A DNA stretch of 64,000 nucleotides from Stenotrophomonas daejeonensis (GTDB lineage Bacteria; Pseudomonadota; Gammaproteobacteria; Xanthomonadales; Xanthomonadaceae): positions 16,178-80,177 of the forward strand of contig NZ_LDJP01000006.1 of assembly GCF_001431505.1 (NCBI RefSeq), written 5' to 3'. The notes below the pieces were generated by a model that was given only the letters and a program-made list of their open reading frames with translations, was not told the origin of the DNA and did not search any database. The position numbers were made by a program, and so were the translations under genes. Shown in pieces: positions 40,336-50,539 of this stretch (position 1 is the stretch's first letter; each line of letters begins with the position of its first letter).

Positions 40336-42744
40336 ATGACCGCCAAAACCGAGCAACAACGCTGGCGTCGATTGTCGCAACTGTTCGAGCAGATGGCAGA
40401 CATGCCGGTGGATGCGCGCGCGGCCTTCCTTGATTCCGAATGCGGCGGCGACCTGCCAATGCGCGCACAACTGGAGCGCATGCTGGCGCTGGACGACGCT
40501 CCGCACGTGATGGACGAAGGCGTGGGCATGGTGCTGCAGTTTGAGCCGGACGAAACCGGCTGGATCGAACAGGCCGGCAGCGAACGACTGGGCCACTGGC
40601 AATTGCAGGGGATGATCGGCACCGGCGCGACCGGCGCGGTGTTTGCCGCCTGGCGCTGCGATGACACCGCCCAGTGCGCGGCGGTCAAGCGCTTGCGCCA
40701 GCGCTGGGATGGCAGCCCGCAGGCGCTGCGTTTCCTGCAGGAGCGGCGCATCCTGGCGGCGTTGTCGCACCCGAATATCCCGCGCCTGCTCGATCATGGC
40801 CTGGATGCCGATTCGCGGCCCTGGTTCGCATTGGAACTGGTGCAAGGCCAGACGATCACCGACTGGGCCGATGCACGGCAACTGGGCCTTCCCGCGCGCA
40901 TCGAGCTGATGCTGGCGGTTTGCGCGGCGGTTCAGCACGCGCATGCGCGCTTCGTGGTTCATCGCGACCTCAAGCCCGGCAACATCCTGGTCAGCGAGGA
41001 GGGACACCCGATGGTGCTGGATTTCGGCGTCGCCAAGCGCCTGGATCTGCACGAGGGCCAGACCGGCACTGGATTGGTGGCAGGCTTCACCCCGGAATAC
41101 GCGGCGCCGGAGCAGGTCAGCGGCGGACCCATCAGCGCGGCTACCGACGTGTATGCGCTGGGCGTGGTGCTGTATCAACTGCTGACCGGGCGGCTGCCAT
41201 ATGTGCTCAATGCACTGAACCTGCAGCGCATGGCCGAGGCGATCGCCGAGCGCGTGCCGCTGCGGGTGGACCATGCCATCGTCTCCGACGGCGATGCCGC
41301 GCGCGATGCGCGCCTGGCCTCGCGCAGCATCGACCTGAAGCATTTCCGGCGCTACGTGCGCGGAGACCTGGCGCGCATCCTGCAGACCGCACTGGCGAAG
41401 GAGCAGGAGCGCCGCTACCCCAGTGTCGAAGCCTTCGCCCGCGACATGCGGCGTTTCCTTGATGGCCGCCCGGTGTCGGTCAGCGGCGATACGTTCGGCT
41501 ATCGCGCAGGCAAGTTCGCGCGGCGCCACCGCGGGGCCGTGTCCATGGCGGCGATCGCCGTGCTGGCGGCGGTGACCGGCGTGATCGGCATCGTGCACCA
41601 ATCCCAACGCGCGCATGTCCAGGCACAGCGCGCCGAGGCCGAGGCCGTGCGTGCCGAGCACGAGGCGCGGCGCGCCCGCGCCGAAGCCGACAGCGCGGCG
41701 GCCTCCAACGACTTCCTGCGCAGCGTATTCGCGTTGAATGTGCCGACGGCGGCCAACCGGGAGCCGACGCTGCGGCAGGCGCTGGAAAAGGCCGTGGCGG
41801 AGATGGAGGCCGAAAGTGTCGCCGTGCCGTTGATGAAAGTGCGTTTCCTGCTTGCCGCCGCCACCAGTTTCGAGAGCTTTGGCGAGGAGGCACGCGCCAC
41901 CGCGCTGGTACGCCAGGCGCTGGCGTTGCAGGAAAGCCAGCTGCCCGCGGCCCGGGACGAGCGCGCGCGTTCGCTGTTGCAGTTGGCATGGCTGCGGATG
42001 AACTACGAGCCGGAACAGGCGCTGCGGTGGGCACAGGAGGGTTTCGCCCTGCAGCAGGGCAACGACCTGGTCAGCTACAGCGCGATGAGCGAGGCGTATT
42101 CGCTGCTGGCCGCTGCGTACTACGGCATGGGTGACATGGAGGCTGCGCTGCGGACCACGCGGCAGGGCCGTGCCTACATGCGGGGGCATGGGCAGGGCGA
42201 AGACAGTACCGACATGATCGCTTCATGGACCAACGAGGCGGTCATGCTGACCGACATGAAGCGATTTGATGACGCCATGACGGTTCATGCGCAGGCCATG
42301 GCCGGTGTCGAGGCCCGTCATGGCGTGCAGTCCACCGAGGCATTGTTGCAGCGTCTGTACGCCGGCTACACGTTGAACGTCGCCTCCCGTTTCGCCGAAG
42401 CAGTGTCCATGCTCGAACCGGTGCAGCCGGACCTGCTGGCGCGGCTGGGTGGCGACCATCCCAAGGCGCAACTGGCGAACATGCAGGCCGGGCGCGCCTT
42501 GATGGGGGTGGGGCGCAATGCGGACGGTGCCGCGTTGATGGCGCAGGCGCATGCCTACGGGCGCGACCACGATTTCGAGGGGCGCCAGGACGTGGTTGCG
42601 GCGATGCTCGCAACCGCCTTGGCCAGGAGCGGGCAGTGCGTACAGGCCCGGGCGGTGATGCGCGAGATGCTTGCCCGCGGGCTTTCCGTCGAGGGAAGCT
42701 GGTCCACGCCCCTGAAGAACACCCGTTGCGGACAGGACGAATGA
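40336..42744 (+). CDS. Transmembrane Ser/Thr protein kinase with periplasmic TPR-like sensor region
   Basis: 802 residues. N-terminal segment (1-80) is the helical 'RRLSQLFEQMADMPVDARAA' region seen in sigma-linked kinases. Kinase domain about 88-380: Gly loop MIGTGATGAVFAA, Lys118 in CAAVKRL, HRDLKPGN with Asp211, DFG 229-231, and AAPEQVSG. One transmembrane helix at about 398-420. The outer region (425-802) begins with a Glu/Ala coiled coil and continues as TPR-like helical hairpins (ALVRQALALQES, ALRWAQEGFALQQGN). All catalytic residues are present. It probably senses an envelope signal and phosphorylates the adjacent sigma factor. Confidence 0.92.
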   Translation: MTAKTEQQRWRRLSQLFEQMADMPVDARAAFLDSECGGDLPMRAQLERMLALDDAPHVMDEGVGMVLQFEPDETGWIEQAGSERLGHWQLQGMIGTGATGAVFAAWRCDDTAQCAAVKRLRQRWDGSPQALRFLQERRILAALSHPNIPRLLDHGLDADSRPWFALELVQGQTITDWADARQLGLPARIELMLAVCAAVQHAHARFVVHRDLKPGNILVSEEGHPMVLDFGVAKRLDLHEGQTGTGLVAGFTPEYAAPEQVSGGPISAATDVYALGVVLYQLLTGRLPYVLNALNLQRMAEAIAERVPLRVDHAIVSDGDAARDARLASRSIDLKHFRRYVRGDLARILQTALAKEQERRYPSVEAFARDMRRFLDGRPVSVSGDTFGYRAGKFARRHRGAVSMAAIAVLAAVTGVIGIVHQSQRAHVQAQRAEAEAVRAEHEARRARAEADSAAASNDFLRSVFALNVPTAANREPTLRQALEKAVAEMEAESVAVPLMKVRFLLAAATSFESFGEEARATALVRQALALQESQLPAARDERARSLLQLAWLRMNYEPEQALRWAQEGFALQQGNDLVSYSAMSEAYSLLAAAYYGMGDMEAALRTTRQGRAYMRGHGQGEDSTDMIASWTNEAVMLTDMKRFDDAMTVHAQAMAGVEARHGVQSTEALLQRLYAGYTLNVASRFAEAVSMLEPVQPDLLARLGGDHPKAQLANMQAGRALMGVGRNADGAALMAQAHAYGRDHDFEGRQDVVAAMLATALARSGQCVQARAVMREMLARGLSVEGSWSTPLKNTRCGQDE

Positions 42745-42792
42745 CGGCGCGGCTGTTTCCCGTGGATTGGCGGCCGTACCGCTGCCGCGCCG

Positions 42793-44514
42793 TCAATAGG
42801 TGGCAGGTGGCAGTGTGGGTGATGACGCGGGCGCGACCCGCATGGCGCGGTACGGCGGCGTGGCCATGACCATTTCCGCCAGCGAATGCGCCAGCTCGCG
42901 CTCGGCCATCACCGTGCCGTCGGCGCCGTGTTCGAGCAGGTGCTTGACCTCGGCATCGCTGTGCGCGCGCGCCAGCAGGGTCAGGCCGGGATTGATGGCG
43001 CGCAGCTTGGCCAGCGCCTCGCCGGCTTCCAGCGGCTGCGGAATGGCGAGGATGGCGATCTTGGCGCGCTCGGGGTGGGCCTCGGCCAGCACCCGGTCGG
43101 CGGCGGCGCTGCCGCGGATGCCGGGGATGCCGGCCGCGTGCGCACGCTCGACGTGCTCGCGGTTGTCGTCGATCACCAGCAGCGGCACGCCGCGGTCGTG
43201 CAGCACCTGCGCCAGCGTGCTGCCGACGCGGCCGTAGCCGATGACGATGGCGTGGTCGTGCAGGTCCAGCGACGGGCCGGGCGGGATGTCCGGCACCTCC
43301 GGCACCGGCTGGGCCTCCTTGTGCCGGGCCTGCCAGCGGTCGAGCAGGCTGAACACCAGCGGGTTGAGCATGATCGACACCAGCGCGCCGGCCAGCACCA
43401 GCGATTGCCCGGCCGGCGGCAGGATCTTCAGCGCCACGCCAAGGCCGGCGATGATGAAGGCGAACTCGCCGATCTGCGCCAGCGAGGCGGAGATGGTCAG
43501 CGCCGTGCCCTTGGAATGGCCGAACAGGCGCACGATGAAGAACGCGGCGGCGGACTTGCCGAACATGATGATCGCCACCGTCGCCAGCACCTGCCACGGG
43601 TGCTCGAGCACGATCTTCGGATCGAACAGCATGCCCACCGAGACGAAGAACAGCACCGCGAACGCGTCGCGCAGCGGCAGCGAATCGTGCGCGGCCTTGT
43701 GGCTCAGTTCGGATTCGTTGAGCATCATCCCGGCGAAGAACGCGCCCAGCGCGAACGACACGCCGAACAGCGCGGCCGCGCCGAACGCCACGCCCAGCGC
43801 GATGGCCAGCACCGACAGGGTGAACAGCTCGCGCGAGCCGGTGCCGGCGATGCGCTCCAGTACCCACGGGATCACCCGGCGCCCGACCACCAGCATCACC
43901 GCCACGAACAGGCCCAGCTGCACGAAGGTCCAGCCGATGGAGGCCAGCACGCTGCCGACGCTGTGGTGCTGGCCCTGCGCCTCCGGCCCGAACACCCCGG
44001 CGATCACCGGCATCATCACCAGCGCCAGCACGCAGGCCAGGTCCTCGACGATCAGCCAGCCCACCGCGATCTTGCCGCGGGTGGTCTCCAGCAGGCGCCG
44101 TTCCTCCATCGCCCGCAGCAGCACCACGGTCGAGGCGGTGGCCAGCGAGAAGCCGAAGATCACCCCGTGCAGCGCCGGCCAGCCCATCAGCGTGGCCACG
44201 CCCCAGCCCAGCAGCGTGGCCACCGCGATCTGTCCGATGGCGCCGGGGATGGCGATGGCCTTCACCGCCATCAGGTCCTTCAGCGAGAAGTGCAGGCCGA
44301 CGCCGAACATCAGCAGCATCACCCCGATCTCGGCCAACTGGTTGGCCAGGGTCTGGTCGGCGACGAAGCCCGGCGTGAACGGCCCGACCACCACCCCCGC
44401 CACCAGATAGCCCACCAGCGGCGACAGCCGCAGCTTGTTGGCCAGGGCGCCGAACACGAAGGCCAGGCCCAGGCCGATGGCGATCATGTTGATCAGGGCG
44501 GTGTCATGGTGCAT
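42793..44514 (-). CDS. ybaL: Kef/YbaL-type monovalent cation:proton antiporter (CPA2) with TrkA-N domain
   Basis: 573 residues. Twelve or so transmembrane segments (1-390), starting LINMIAIGLGLAFVFGALAN and including TASTVVLLRAMEE and SFALGAFFAGMMLNESE, form the CPA2 exchanger. The cytoplasmic RCK/TrkA-N domain (about 405-545) has the NAD-binding motif HAIVIGYGRVGSTLAQVLHD and acidic VIDDNREHVE. Members exchange K+ or Na+ for H+ and are gated by nucleotide or glutathione adducts. The ATG at 44514 is chosen because the membrane domain starts directly; upstream sequence is non-conserved. Confidence 0.93.
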   Translation of the reverse strand: MHHDTALINMIAIGLGLAFVFGALANKLRLSPLVGYLVAGVVVGPFTPGFVADQTLANQLAEIGVMLLMFGVGLHFSLKDLMAVKAIAIPGAIGQIAVATLLGWGVATLMGWPALHGVIFGFSLATASTVVLLRAMEERRLLETTRGKIAVGWLIVEDLACVLALVMMPVIAGVFGPEAQGQHHSVGSVLASIGWTFVQLGLFVAVMLVVGRRVIPWVLERIAGTGSRELFTLSVLAIALGVAFGAAALFGVSFALGAFFAGMMLNESELSHKAAHDSLPLRDAFAVLFFVSVGMLFDPKIVLEHPWQVLATVAIIMFGKSAAAFFIVRLFGHSKGTALTISASLAQIGEFAFIIAGLGVALKILPPAGQSLVLAGALVSIMLNPLVFSLLDRWQARHKEAQPVPEVPDIPPGPSLDLHDHAIVIGYGRVGSTLAQVLHDRGVPLLVIDDNREHVERAHAAGIPGIRGSAAADRVLAEAHPERAKIAILAIPQPLEAGEALAKLRAINPGLTLLARAHSDAEVKHLLEHGADGTVMAERELAHSLAEMVMATPPYRAMRVAPASSPTLPPATY

Positions 44515-44608
44515 CGGGACTCGCAGAAGAAGGGGATGGGCCGATTCTACGGATGTTGTGCGGCCGGGCGGAAATGGTGTGGTGGTTGTGTCGGCCAGCG
44601 GTCGGTTT

Positions 44609-44739
44609 TCCCTTCTCCCTCTGGGAGAAGGTGCCCCGAAGGGGCGGATGAGGGTACGGGCGAAGCCTCGTGCAGCTTGATATTGCGAGGGCTTCGCCCT
44701 CGTACCCTCTCCCCAACCCCTCTCCCAGAGGGAGAGGGG
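44609..44739. repeat. Long imperfect inverted repeat (MITE-like) of the 'ccctctccc' type
   Basis: Left arm begins CCCTTCTCCCTCTGGGAGAA and continues through GAGGGTACGGGCGAAGCC (to about 44667). The right arm GGCTTCGCCCTCGTACCCTC … CCCAGAGGGAGAGGGG (about 44690-44739) is its near complement. Such elements are common in xanthomonad intergenic regions. Fills most of the antiporter-TonB receptor gap. Confidence 0.7.
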
Positions 44740-44745
44740 CTTACT

Positions 44746-44782
44746 CAAAAACGCGCATGCCCCGGTTTCCCGGGGCATGCGC
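44746..44782 (-). terminator. Intrinsic terminator of the TonB-dependent receptor gene
   Basis: GCGCATGCCCCGG-tttc-CCGGGGCATGCGC is a perfect 13-bp stem. On the minus strand it is followed by a run of T (aaaaa at 44747-44751 on plus). Confidence 0.88.
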
Positions 44783-44811
44783 GCATCGCTCACTGTCCGG
44801 CGTTTGCCGGC

Positions 44812-47232
44812 TCACCACTTGTAGGTGATGCGGCCGTAGGCGTAGGCGCCGTTGAAGCCGGCCGGCGAGTAGTTGCTGTACGGGAACATGCCCGAGGACG
44901 AGTTGGCGAAGATGCTGCGGTCCGGGTGCGAGTCCAGCACGTTGTCCGCACCCAGGGTCAGCGTCCAGCGCTCGCCGGGCTTGTAGCTGGCCGAGACGTC
45001 GACGATCCACTGCGCGCCGAAGGTCTGGTCGTTGGCCGCGCCGCTGGTGGGGCGGTTGCTGAAGCTGCCGTAGCGGGTGGTGGTCAGGCCGATGTCCCAG
45101 CGCTCGGATTTCCACACGCCGCCGAGGATCACCTTGTCCTTCGGGTAGCCTTCCTCGATGCGGCCGCGCTCGTCGCGGGCGATGCGCGAGGGCGCGAGCG
45201 CGGTGAAGGTGTTCCACGCGGCCGGGTCGGCGGCGATGCCGGTGATCTCGGTCTTGCTGTAGCCGTAGCTGGCGGTGAGGTCCAGCGAGCTGGCCGCCAG
45301 CGGCACGCTGTAGGTGCCGACCACGTCCACGCCGCGGGTGCGGGTGTCGATGGCGTTGGTGAAGTAGTTGAACGAGGTCACGCCGTTGACGCCGAGGCTG
45401 GCCAGCAGGTCCTGCGCGGCTTGGGCGGCGTCGATCTTGGCCTGGTTGCCGGCGTAGCTGGGGTTGTTCGGGTCGATGTTCAGCGGCGAGGACAGCACGA
45501 TGCGGTCGTCGATCTCGATCTGGTAGGCATCCACGGTCAGGTACAGGCGCTCGCTCGGCTGCAGCACCAGGCCCAGGCTGTAGGAGGTGGACTTCTCCTG
45601 CTTCAGCGGTTCCGAGCCGAGGGCCAGGGCCGCCGCGCTGGCGGCCGGGAAGGTGCCGCGCTGGGTGAACACGCCGCTGCTGTCCACCGAGCTGGTAATG
45701 ACCTGGTAGTTCTGCTGCGCCAGCGAGGGTGCGCGGAAGCCTGTGGAGGCGGTGGCGCGCAGGGCCACCGCGTCGGTGAAGGCGTAGCGCGCCGACAGCT
45801 TGCCGGTGGTTTCGTTGCCGAAGTCCGAGTAGTCCTCGTAGCGGCCGGCGATGCCGGCGGAGAACTTGTCGGTGAAGTCGCCTTCGAGGCCGGCGTAGAC
45901 GGCGTAGTTGTGGCGGTCCGAATGCACGGCGTTCTCGACGGTGAAGCCGCCGAAGCCCTGCGCGCCGCCGCCGAAGTACGAATCGGCCGAACCCGGCGAC
46001 TGGTTCCACTTCTCCTGCCGGTACTCGGCGCCGAAGGACAGCGTCACCGGGTAGGCCAGGCCCCAGTCCAGCGCCTGCGAGAAGTCGGCGTTGACCACGT
46101 TCTGGGTGTACTCCAGCGCGCCGTCGTAGAAGCTGGTCGGGCTGCTGCTGCCGAGGCTGTAGTTGACCGTGTTGCGGGTGTGGAAGTCGATCTTGTTGTA
46201 GCCGTAGTTGTAGCTCACGTCCCAGTTGAAGCCACCCTCGGTGCTGCCCTTCAGGCCGGCCACCAGCGAACGATCCTTGGAGTACTGGTTGATCTCCGGC
46301 ACGAAGCCGTCCGGGTAGAACTGCGCGGTCAGCGGGTTGTGGTTCTTCGAACGGTAGAACGCGAACGAGGTGATGTCGCGGTTGCTGGCCGCCGCGGTGG
46401 CGTAGCCGGTGAGCGCGTCGCCGAACTGGAACTGGCTGTTGGCCGACACCGCCGTGGCCTGCACGCGCGGGTCGCCGATGACGAAGGTCTTCTCGCCGAT
46501 GCCGGGGAAGTTGCCGGTGTCCGGGGCGGTGCCCTGGTACGGGCCGGCGCGGTTGCTCTCGTCCTGGTCGCTGACCTGTCCGGCCACGTGCAGGGTGCCG
46601 CGGCCGTCGCCGAACTCGACGCCGGCATCGCCGGAGAGCTGGTACTTGTTGCCGTCGCCGGCCGAATACTGGCCGTAGTCCACCGCCAGGCTGCCGCCCT
46701 TGCCGGCGCCCTTGAGCACGATGTTGACCACGCCGGCGATGGCGTCCGAACCATACTGGGCCGAGGCGCCGTCGCGCAGCACTTCCACGCGCTCGATGGC
46801 GGCGATCGGGATCGCGTTCAGGTCGGTGGCCGAGGAGCCGCGGCCGATGCTGCCGTTGACGTTGAGCTGGGCCGAGGTGTGGCGGCGCTTGCCGTTGACC
46901 AGCACCAGCACCTGGTCGGGCGAGAGCCCGCGCAGCTGCGCCGGGCGGATGCCGCTGGTGCCGTCGGTCAGCGCCGGGCGCGGGAAGTTGAGCGAGGGCA
47001 GGGCGCGCGCCAGCGCGGTGGCCAGCTCGCCGGTGCCGGTGGCCGACAGCGCCTCCGGGGTGATGATGTCGATCGGCGACTGCGACTCGGCCACGGTGCG
47101 GTCGGCCACGCGGGTGCCGGTGACGATCACGGTATCCAGCGTCTGCGCACTGGACTGGGCGAAGGCGGAAGCGACCGGGAGGCCGAGCGCGATGGCAACG
47201 GCGAGGGCGAGCGTGTTGGATTTGCTGTTCAT
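44812..47232 (-). CDS. TonB-dependent outer-membrane receptor
   Basis: 806 residues. Signal peptide 1-25 (…GLPVASAFA), TonB-box-like segment TLDTVIVTGTRV, plug domain with LRGLSPDQVLVLVNGKRRHT and IERVEVLRDGASAQYGSDAI, then a 22-strand barrel ending GRITYKW with an aromatic C-terminus. The family takes up siderophores, cobalamin or carbohydrates. No ferric-uptake, sugar-regulatory or transporter gene adjoins it, so the ligand cannot be named. Monocistronic, with a strong terminator and a 308-bp upstream region shared with the ABC-F gene. Confidence 0.93.
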   Translation of the reverse strand: MNSKSNTLALAVAIALGLPVASAFAQSSAQTLDTVIVTGTRVADRTVAESQSPIDIITPEALSATGTGELATALARALPSLNFPRPALTDGTSGIRPAQLRGLSPDQVLVLVNGKRRHTSAQLNVNGSIGRGSSATDLNAIPIAAIERVEVLRDGASAQYGSDAIAGVVNIVLKGAGKGGSLAVDYGQYSAGDGNKYQLSGDAGVEFGDGRGTLHVAGQVSDQDESNRAGPYQGTAPDTGNFPGIGEKTFVIGDPRVQATAVSANSQFQFGDALTGYATAAASNRDITSFAFYRSKNHNPLTAQFYPDGFVPEINQYSKDRSLVAGLKGSTEGGFNWDVSYNYGYNKIDFHTRNTVNYSLGSSSPTSFYDGALEYTQNVVNADFSQALDWGLAYPVTLSFGAEYRQEKWNQSPGSADSYFGGGAQGFGGFTVENAVHSDRHNYAVYAGLEGDFTDKFSAGIAGRYEDYSDFGNETTGKLSARYAFTDAVALRATASTGFRAPSLAQQNYQVITSSVDSSGVFTQRGTFPAASAAALALGSEPLKQEKSTSYSLGLVLQPSERLYLTVDAYQIEIDDRIVLSSPLNIDPNNPSYAGNQAKIDAAQAAQDLLASLGVNGVTSFNYFTNAIDTRTRGVDVVGTYSVPLAASSLDLTASYGYSKTEITGIAADPAAWNTFTALAPSRIARDERGRIEEGYPKDKVILGGVWKSERWDIGLTTTRYGSFSNRPTSGAANDQTFGAQWIVDVSASYKPGERWTLTLGADNVLDSHPDRSIFANSSSGMFPYSNYSPAGFNGAYAYGRITYKW

Positions 47233-47540
47233 CAGATTGCGGCTCCGGTGGAGTTGGCGGCACCCGGCGGCGGATTCGGCCGGTGGAGTGGGTGTGTCAT
47301 CACGGATTAATGGAAAATTTACGTTGTGTCAAATCCGGCGCGGCCGTCTACATCGTTGCTTTTGAAAGCGTTTTTGCGGGCGGGACATCGGTGCGTACTT
47401 CGGTAAAGTGCCAGGGAACGATCGAGGCGGGACGGGATCGGGCGCGCTCGATGCGTTGGTCAAGTATTCGTTAACGCTAGAATCGCGTCGCAGGAATGCT
47501 CCTTGTTTGGACATTCCATACGGTTATAACGAGCCCATTC
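47233..47540. promoter_or_regulatory. Divergent promoter region of the TonB receptor and ABC-F genes
   Basis: 308 bp with lower GC than its surroundings. Rightward, TTGGTC (47456-47461), 16-nt spacer, TAGAAT (47478-47483) is a good sigma-70 candidate. A second, TTGTTT-16-TATAAC (47503-47530), would start transcription only a few bases before the ATG at 47541. Leftward elements and a Fur or other operator could not be identified with confidence. Confidence 0.5.
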
Positions 47541-49415
<1,875 letters not shown>

Positions 49416-49428
49416 ACCGCGGCATGAC

Positions 49429-49500
49429 GTAGGAGCGCACTTCAGTGCGCGATGAGGCCTTCCCGGTAAAGCCACATCGCGCACTGAAGTGCGCTCCTAC
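49429..49500. repeat. Perfect GTAG-ended inverted repeat supplying the ampR stop codon
   Basis: Arms of 25 bp, beginning GTAGGAGCGCACTTCAGTGC (49429-49453) and complementary to 49476-49500, surround a 22-nt loop (gaggccttcccggtaaagcc plus two bases). Both ends are GTAG. The right end overlaps the stop codon of the minus-strand ampR gene, whose TAG is the TAG of GTAG. It probably also terminates the convergent yheS and ampR transcripts. Confidence 0.85.
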
Positions 49501-50366
49501 GACGCCCTCTGCGCCTGCAACCACAGGCGGAAGCGCCTGAGCGGCTCGCGTTCCGGCCGCGAACGCAGCCGCGTCAGCCAGTAGCGGCCCAGCGTGAGCG
49601 TCTGCGCGAATGGCTGCAGCAGCCGCCCTTCGGCCAGTTCCTGCTCGAACATGCGCAGCGGCAGCAGCGCCACGCCGGCGCCGGACGCCGCGGCGCTGGC
49701 CAGCGTCAGCGAGGAATCGAACACCGGACCGCGTGCCTCCACCCCGGCGGCGCCGGCCGCCTGCAGCCAGCGCGGCCACTCGTCGTTGCGGTAGGAACGC
49801 AGCAGCGTCGTCCCGGCCAGTTCGCGTGGCGCGTGCAGGCGCCGCGCCAGCACCGGCGCGCACACCGGCGCGAACGGCGCATCAAGGATGGCCGTGCAGT
49901 CCTGCCCCTGCCAGTCGCCGTCGCCGAAGCGGATCGCCAGGTCCAGCCCTTCGCCGGCCAGGTCGATGCGGTTGTTGTGGGTCTGCAGGCGCAGCTCGAT
50001 GTCCGGGTGCGCGGCCTCGAAGGCCGGCAGCCGCGGCAGCAGCCAGCCGGTGGCGAAGGTGCCGACCACGCCCACCGTCAGCACCTCGCGCATGCGCCCG
50101 CCGGTGAAACGGTCCAGCGCGATGCCGATGCGATCGAAGGACTCGGTCAGCACCGGGTGCAGCGCCGCGCCTTCGTCGGTCAGCGCCACCCCGCGCGGCA
50201 GCCGGTGGAACAGCGTCACCTGCAGGCGCTCTTCCAGCGTGCGGATCTGGTGGCTGAGCGCGGCCTGGCTGACGCACAGCTCCAGTGCCGCGCGGGTGAA
50301 GTTGAGGTGGCGCGCGGCAGCCTCGAACGCGCGCAGGGCGTTGAGCGGGAGCTGGGGGCGGATCAT
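49497..50366 (-). CDS. ampR: LysR-family beta-lactamase regulator AmpR
   Basis: 289 residues. The N-terminus IRPQLPLNALRAFEAAARHL, then NFTRAALELCVSQAALSHQI and LEERLQVTLFHRLPRGVALT, is the hallmark of AmpR/GcvA-type regulators. The effector domain has GVVGTFATGWLLPRLPAFEA and the loop around NNRIDLAGEGLDLAIRFGDG. In S. maltophilia AmpR controls L1 and L2 in response to cell-wall fragments; the divergent class A gene here supports the same circuit. Started at MIRPQ (50366) to match the family. The stop codon comes from an adjoining repeat element. Confidence 0.92.
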   Translation of the reverse strand: MIRPQLPLNALRAFEAAARHLNFTRAALELCVSQAALSHQIRTLEERLQVTLFHRLPRGVALTDEGAALHPVLTESFDRIGIALDRFTGGRMREVLTVGVVGTFATGWLLPRLPAFEAAHPDIELRLQTHNNRIDLAGEGLDLAIRFGDGDWQGQDCTAILDAPFAPVCAPVLARRLHAPRELAGTTLLRSYRNDEWPRWLQAAGAAGVEARGPVFDSSLTLASAAASGAGVALLPLRMFEQELAEGRLLQPFAQTLTLGRYWLTRLRSRPEREPLRRFRLWLQAQRAS

Positions 50367-50539
50367 GCGGGAGTCATCAATATGGGTGATGGATATTGCC
50401 ACTATCTGGCGGAAAATGTGCCGGAATGTGGGTAAGTAACATCGAAAAATCTAATGACTGACGATGAAAATTCGCGCTGGTCCGCAATGCGCCCGCCGCC
50501 AACAATCGCCGCAGCCCGAACCCGTCAAGGAGAACCCGC
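50367..50539. promoter_or_regulatory. ampR-bla divergent control region
   Basis: 173 bp, AT-richer than the flanks. It contains an inverted repeat GCCA-ctatc-TGGC (50398-50410) and the AT-rich run aaaaatctaatgactgacga before an AAGGAG SD for bla (50527-50532). LysR-type T-N11-A sites are expected here; I cannot place the exact AmpR site. Confidence 0.45.

Noticed and set aside
34084..42744. Genomic island by composition
   Set aside because: By eye the GC and codon use are close to the flanks; no integrase, tRNA or direct repeats at the borders. Acquisition remains possible but is not shown.
42886..47310. Very long open frame (about 1470 codons) on the plus strand
   Set aside because: It runs antisense through the antiporter and the TonB receptor and gives a low-complexity His/Gln/Arg/Gly-rich product; a shadow of high-GC coding on the other strand.
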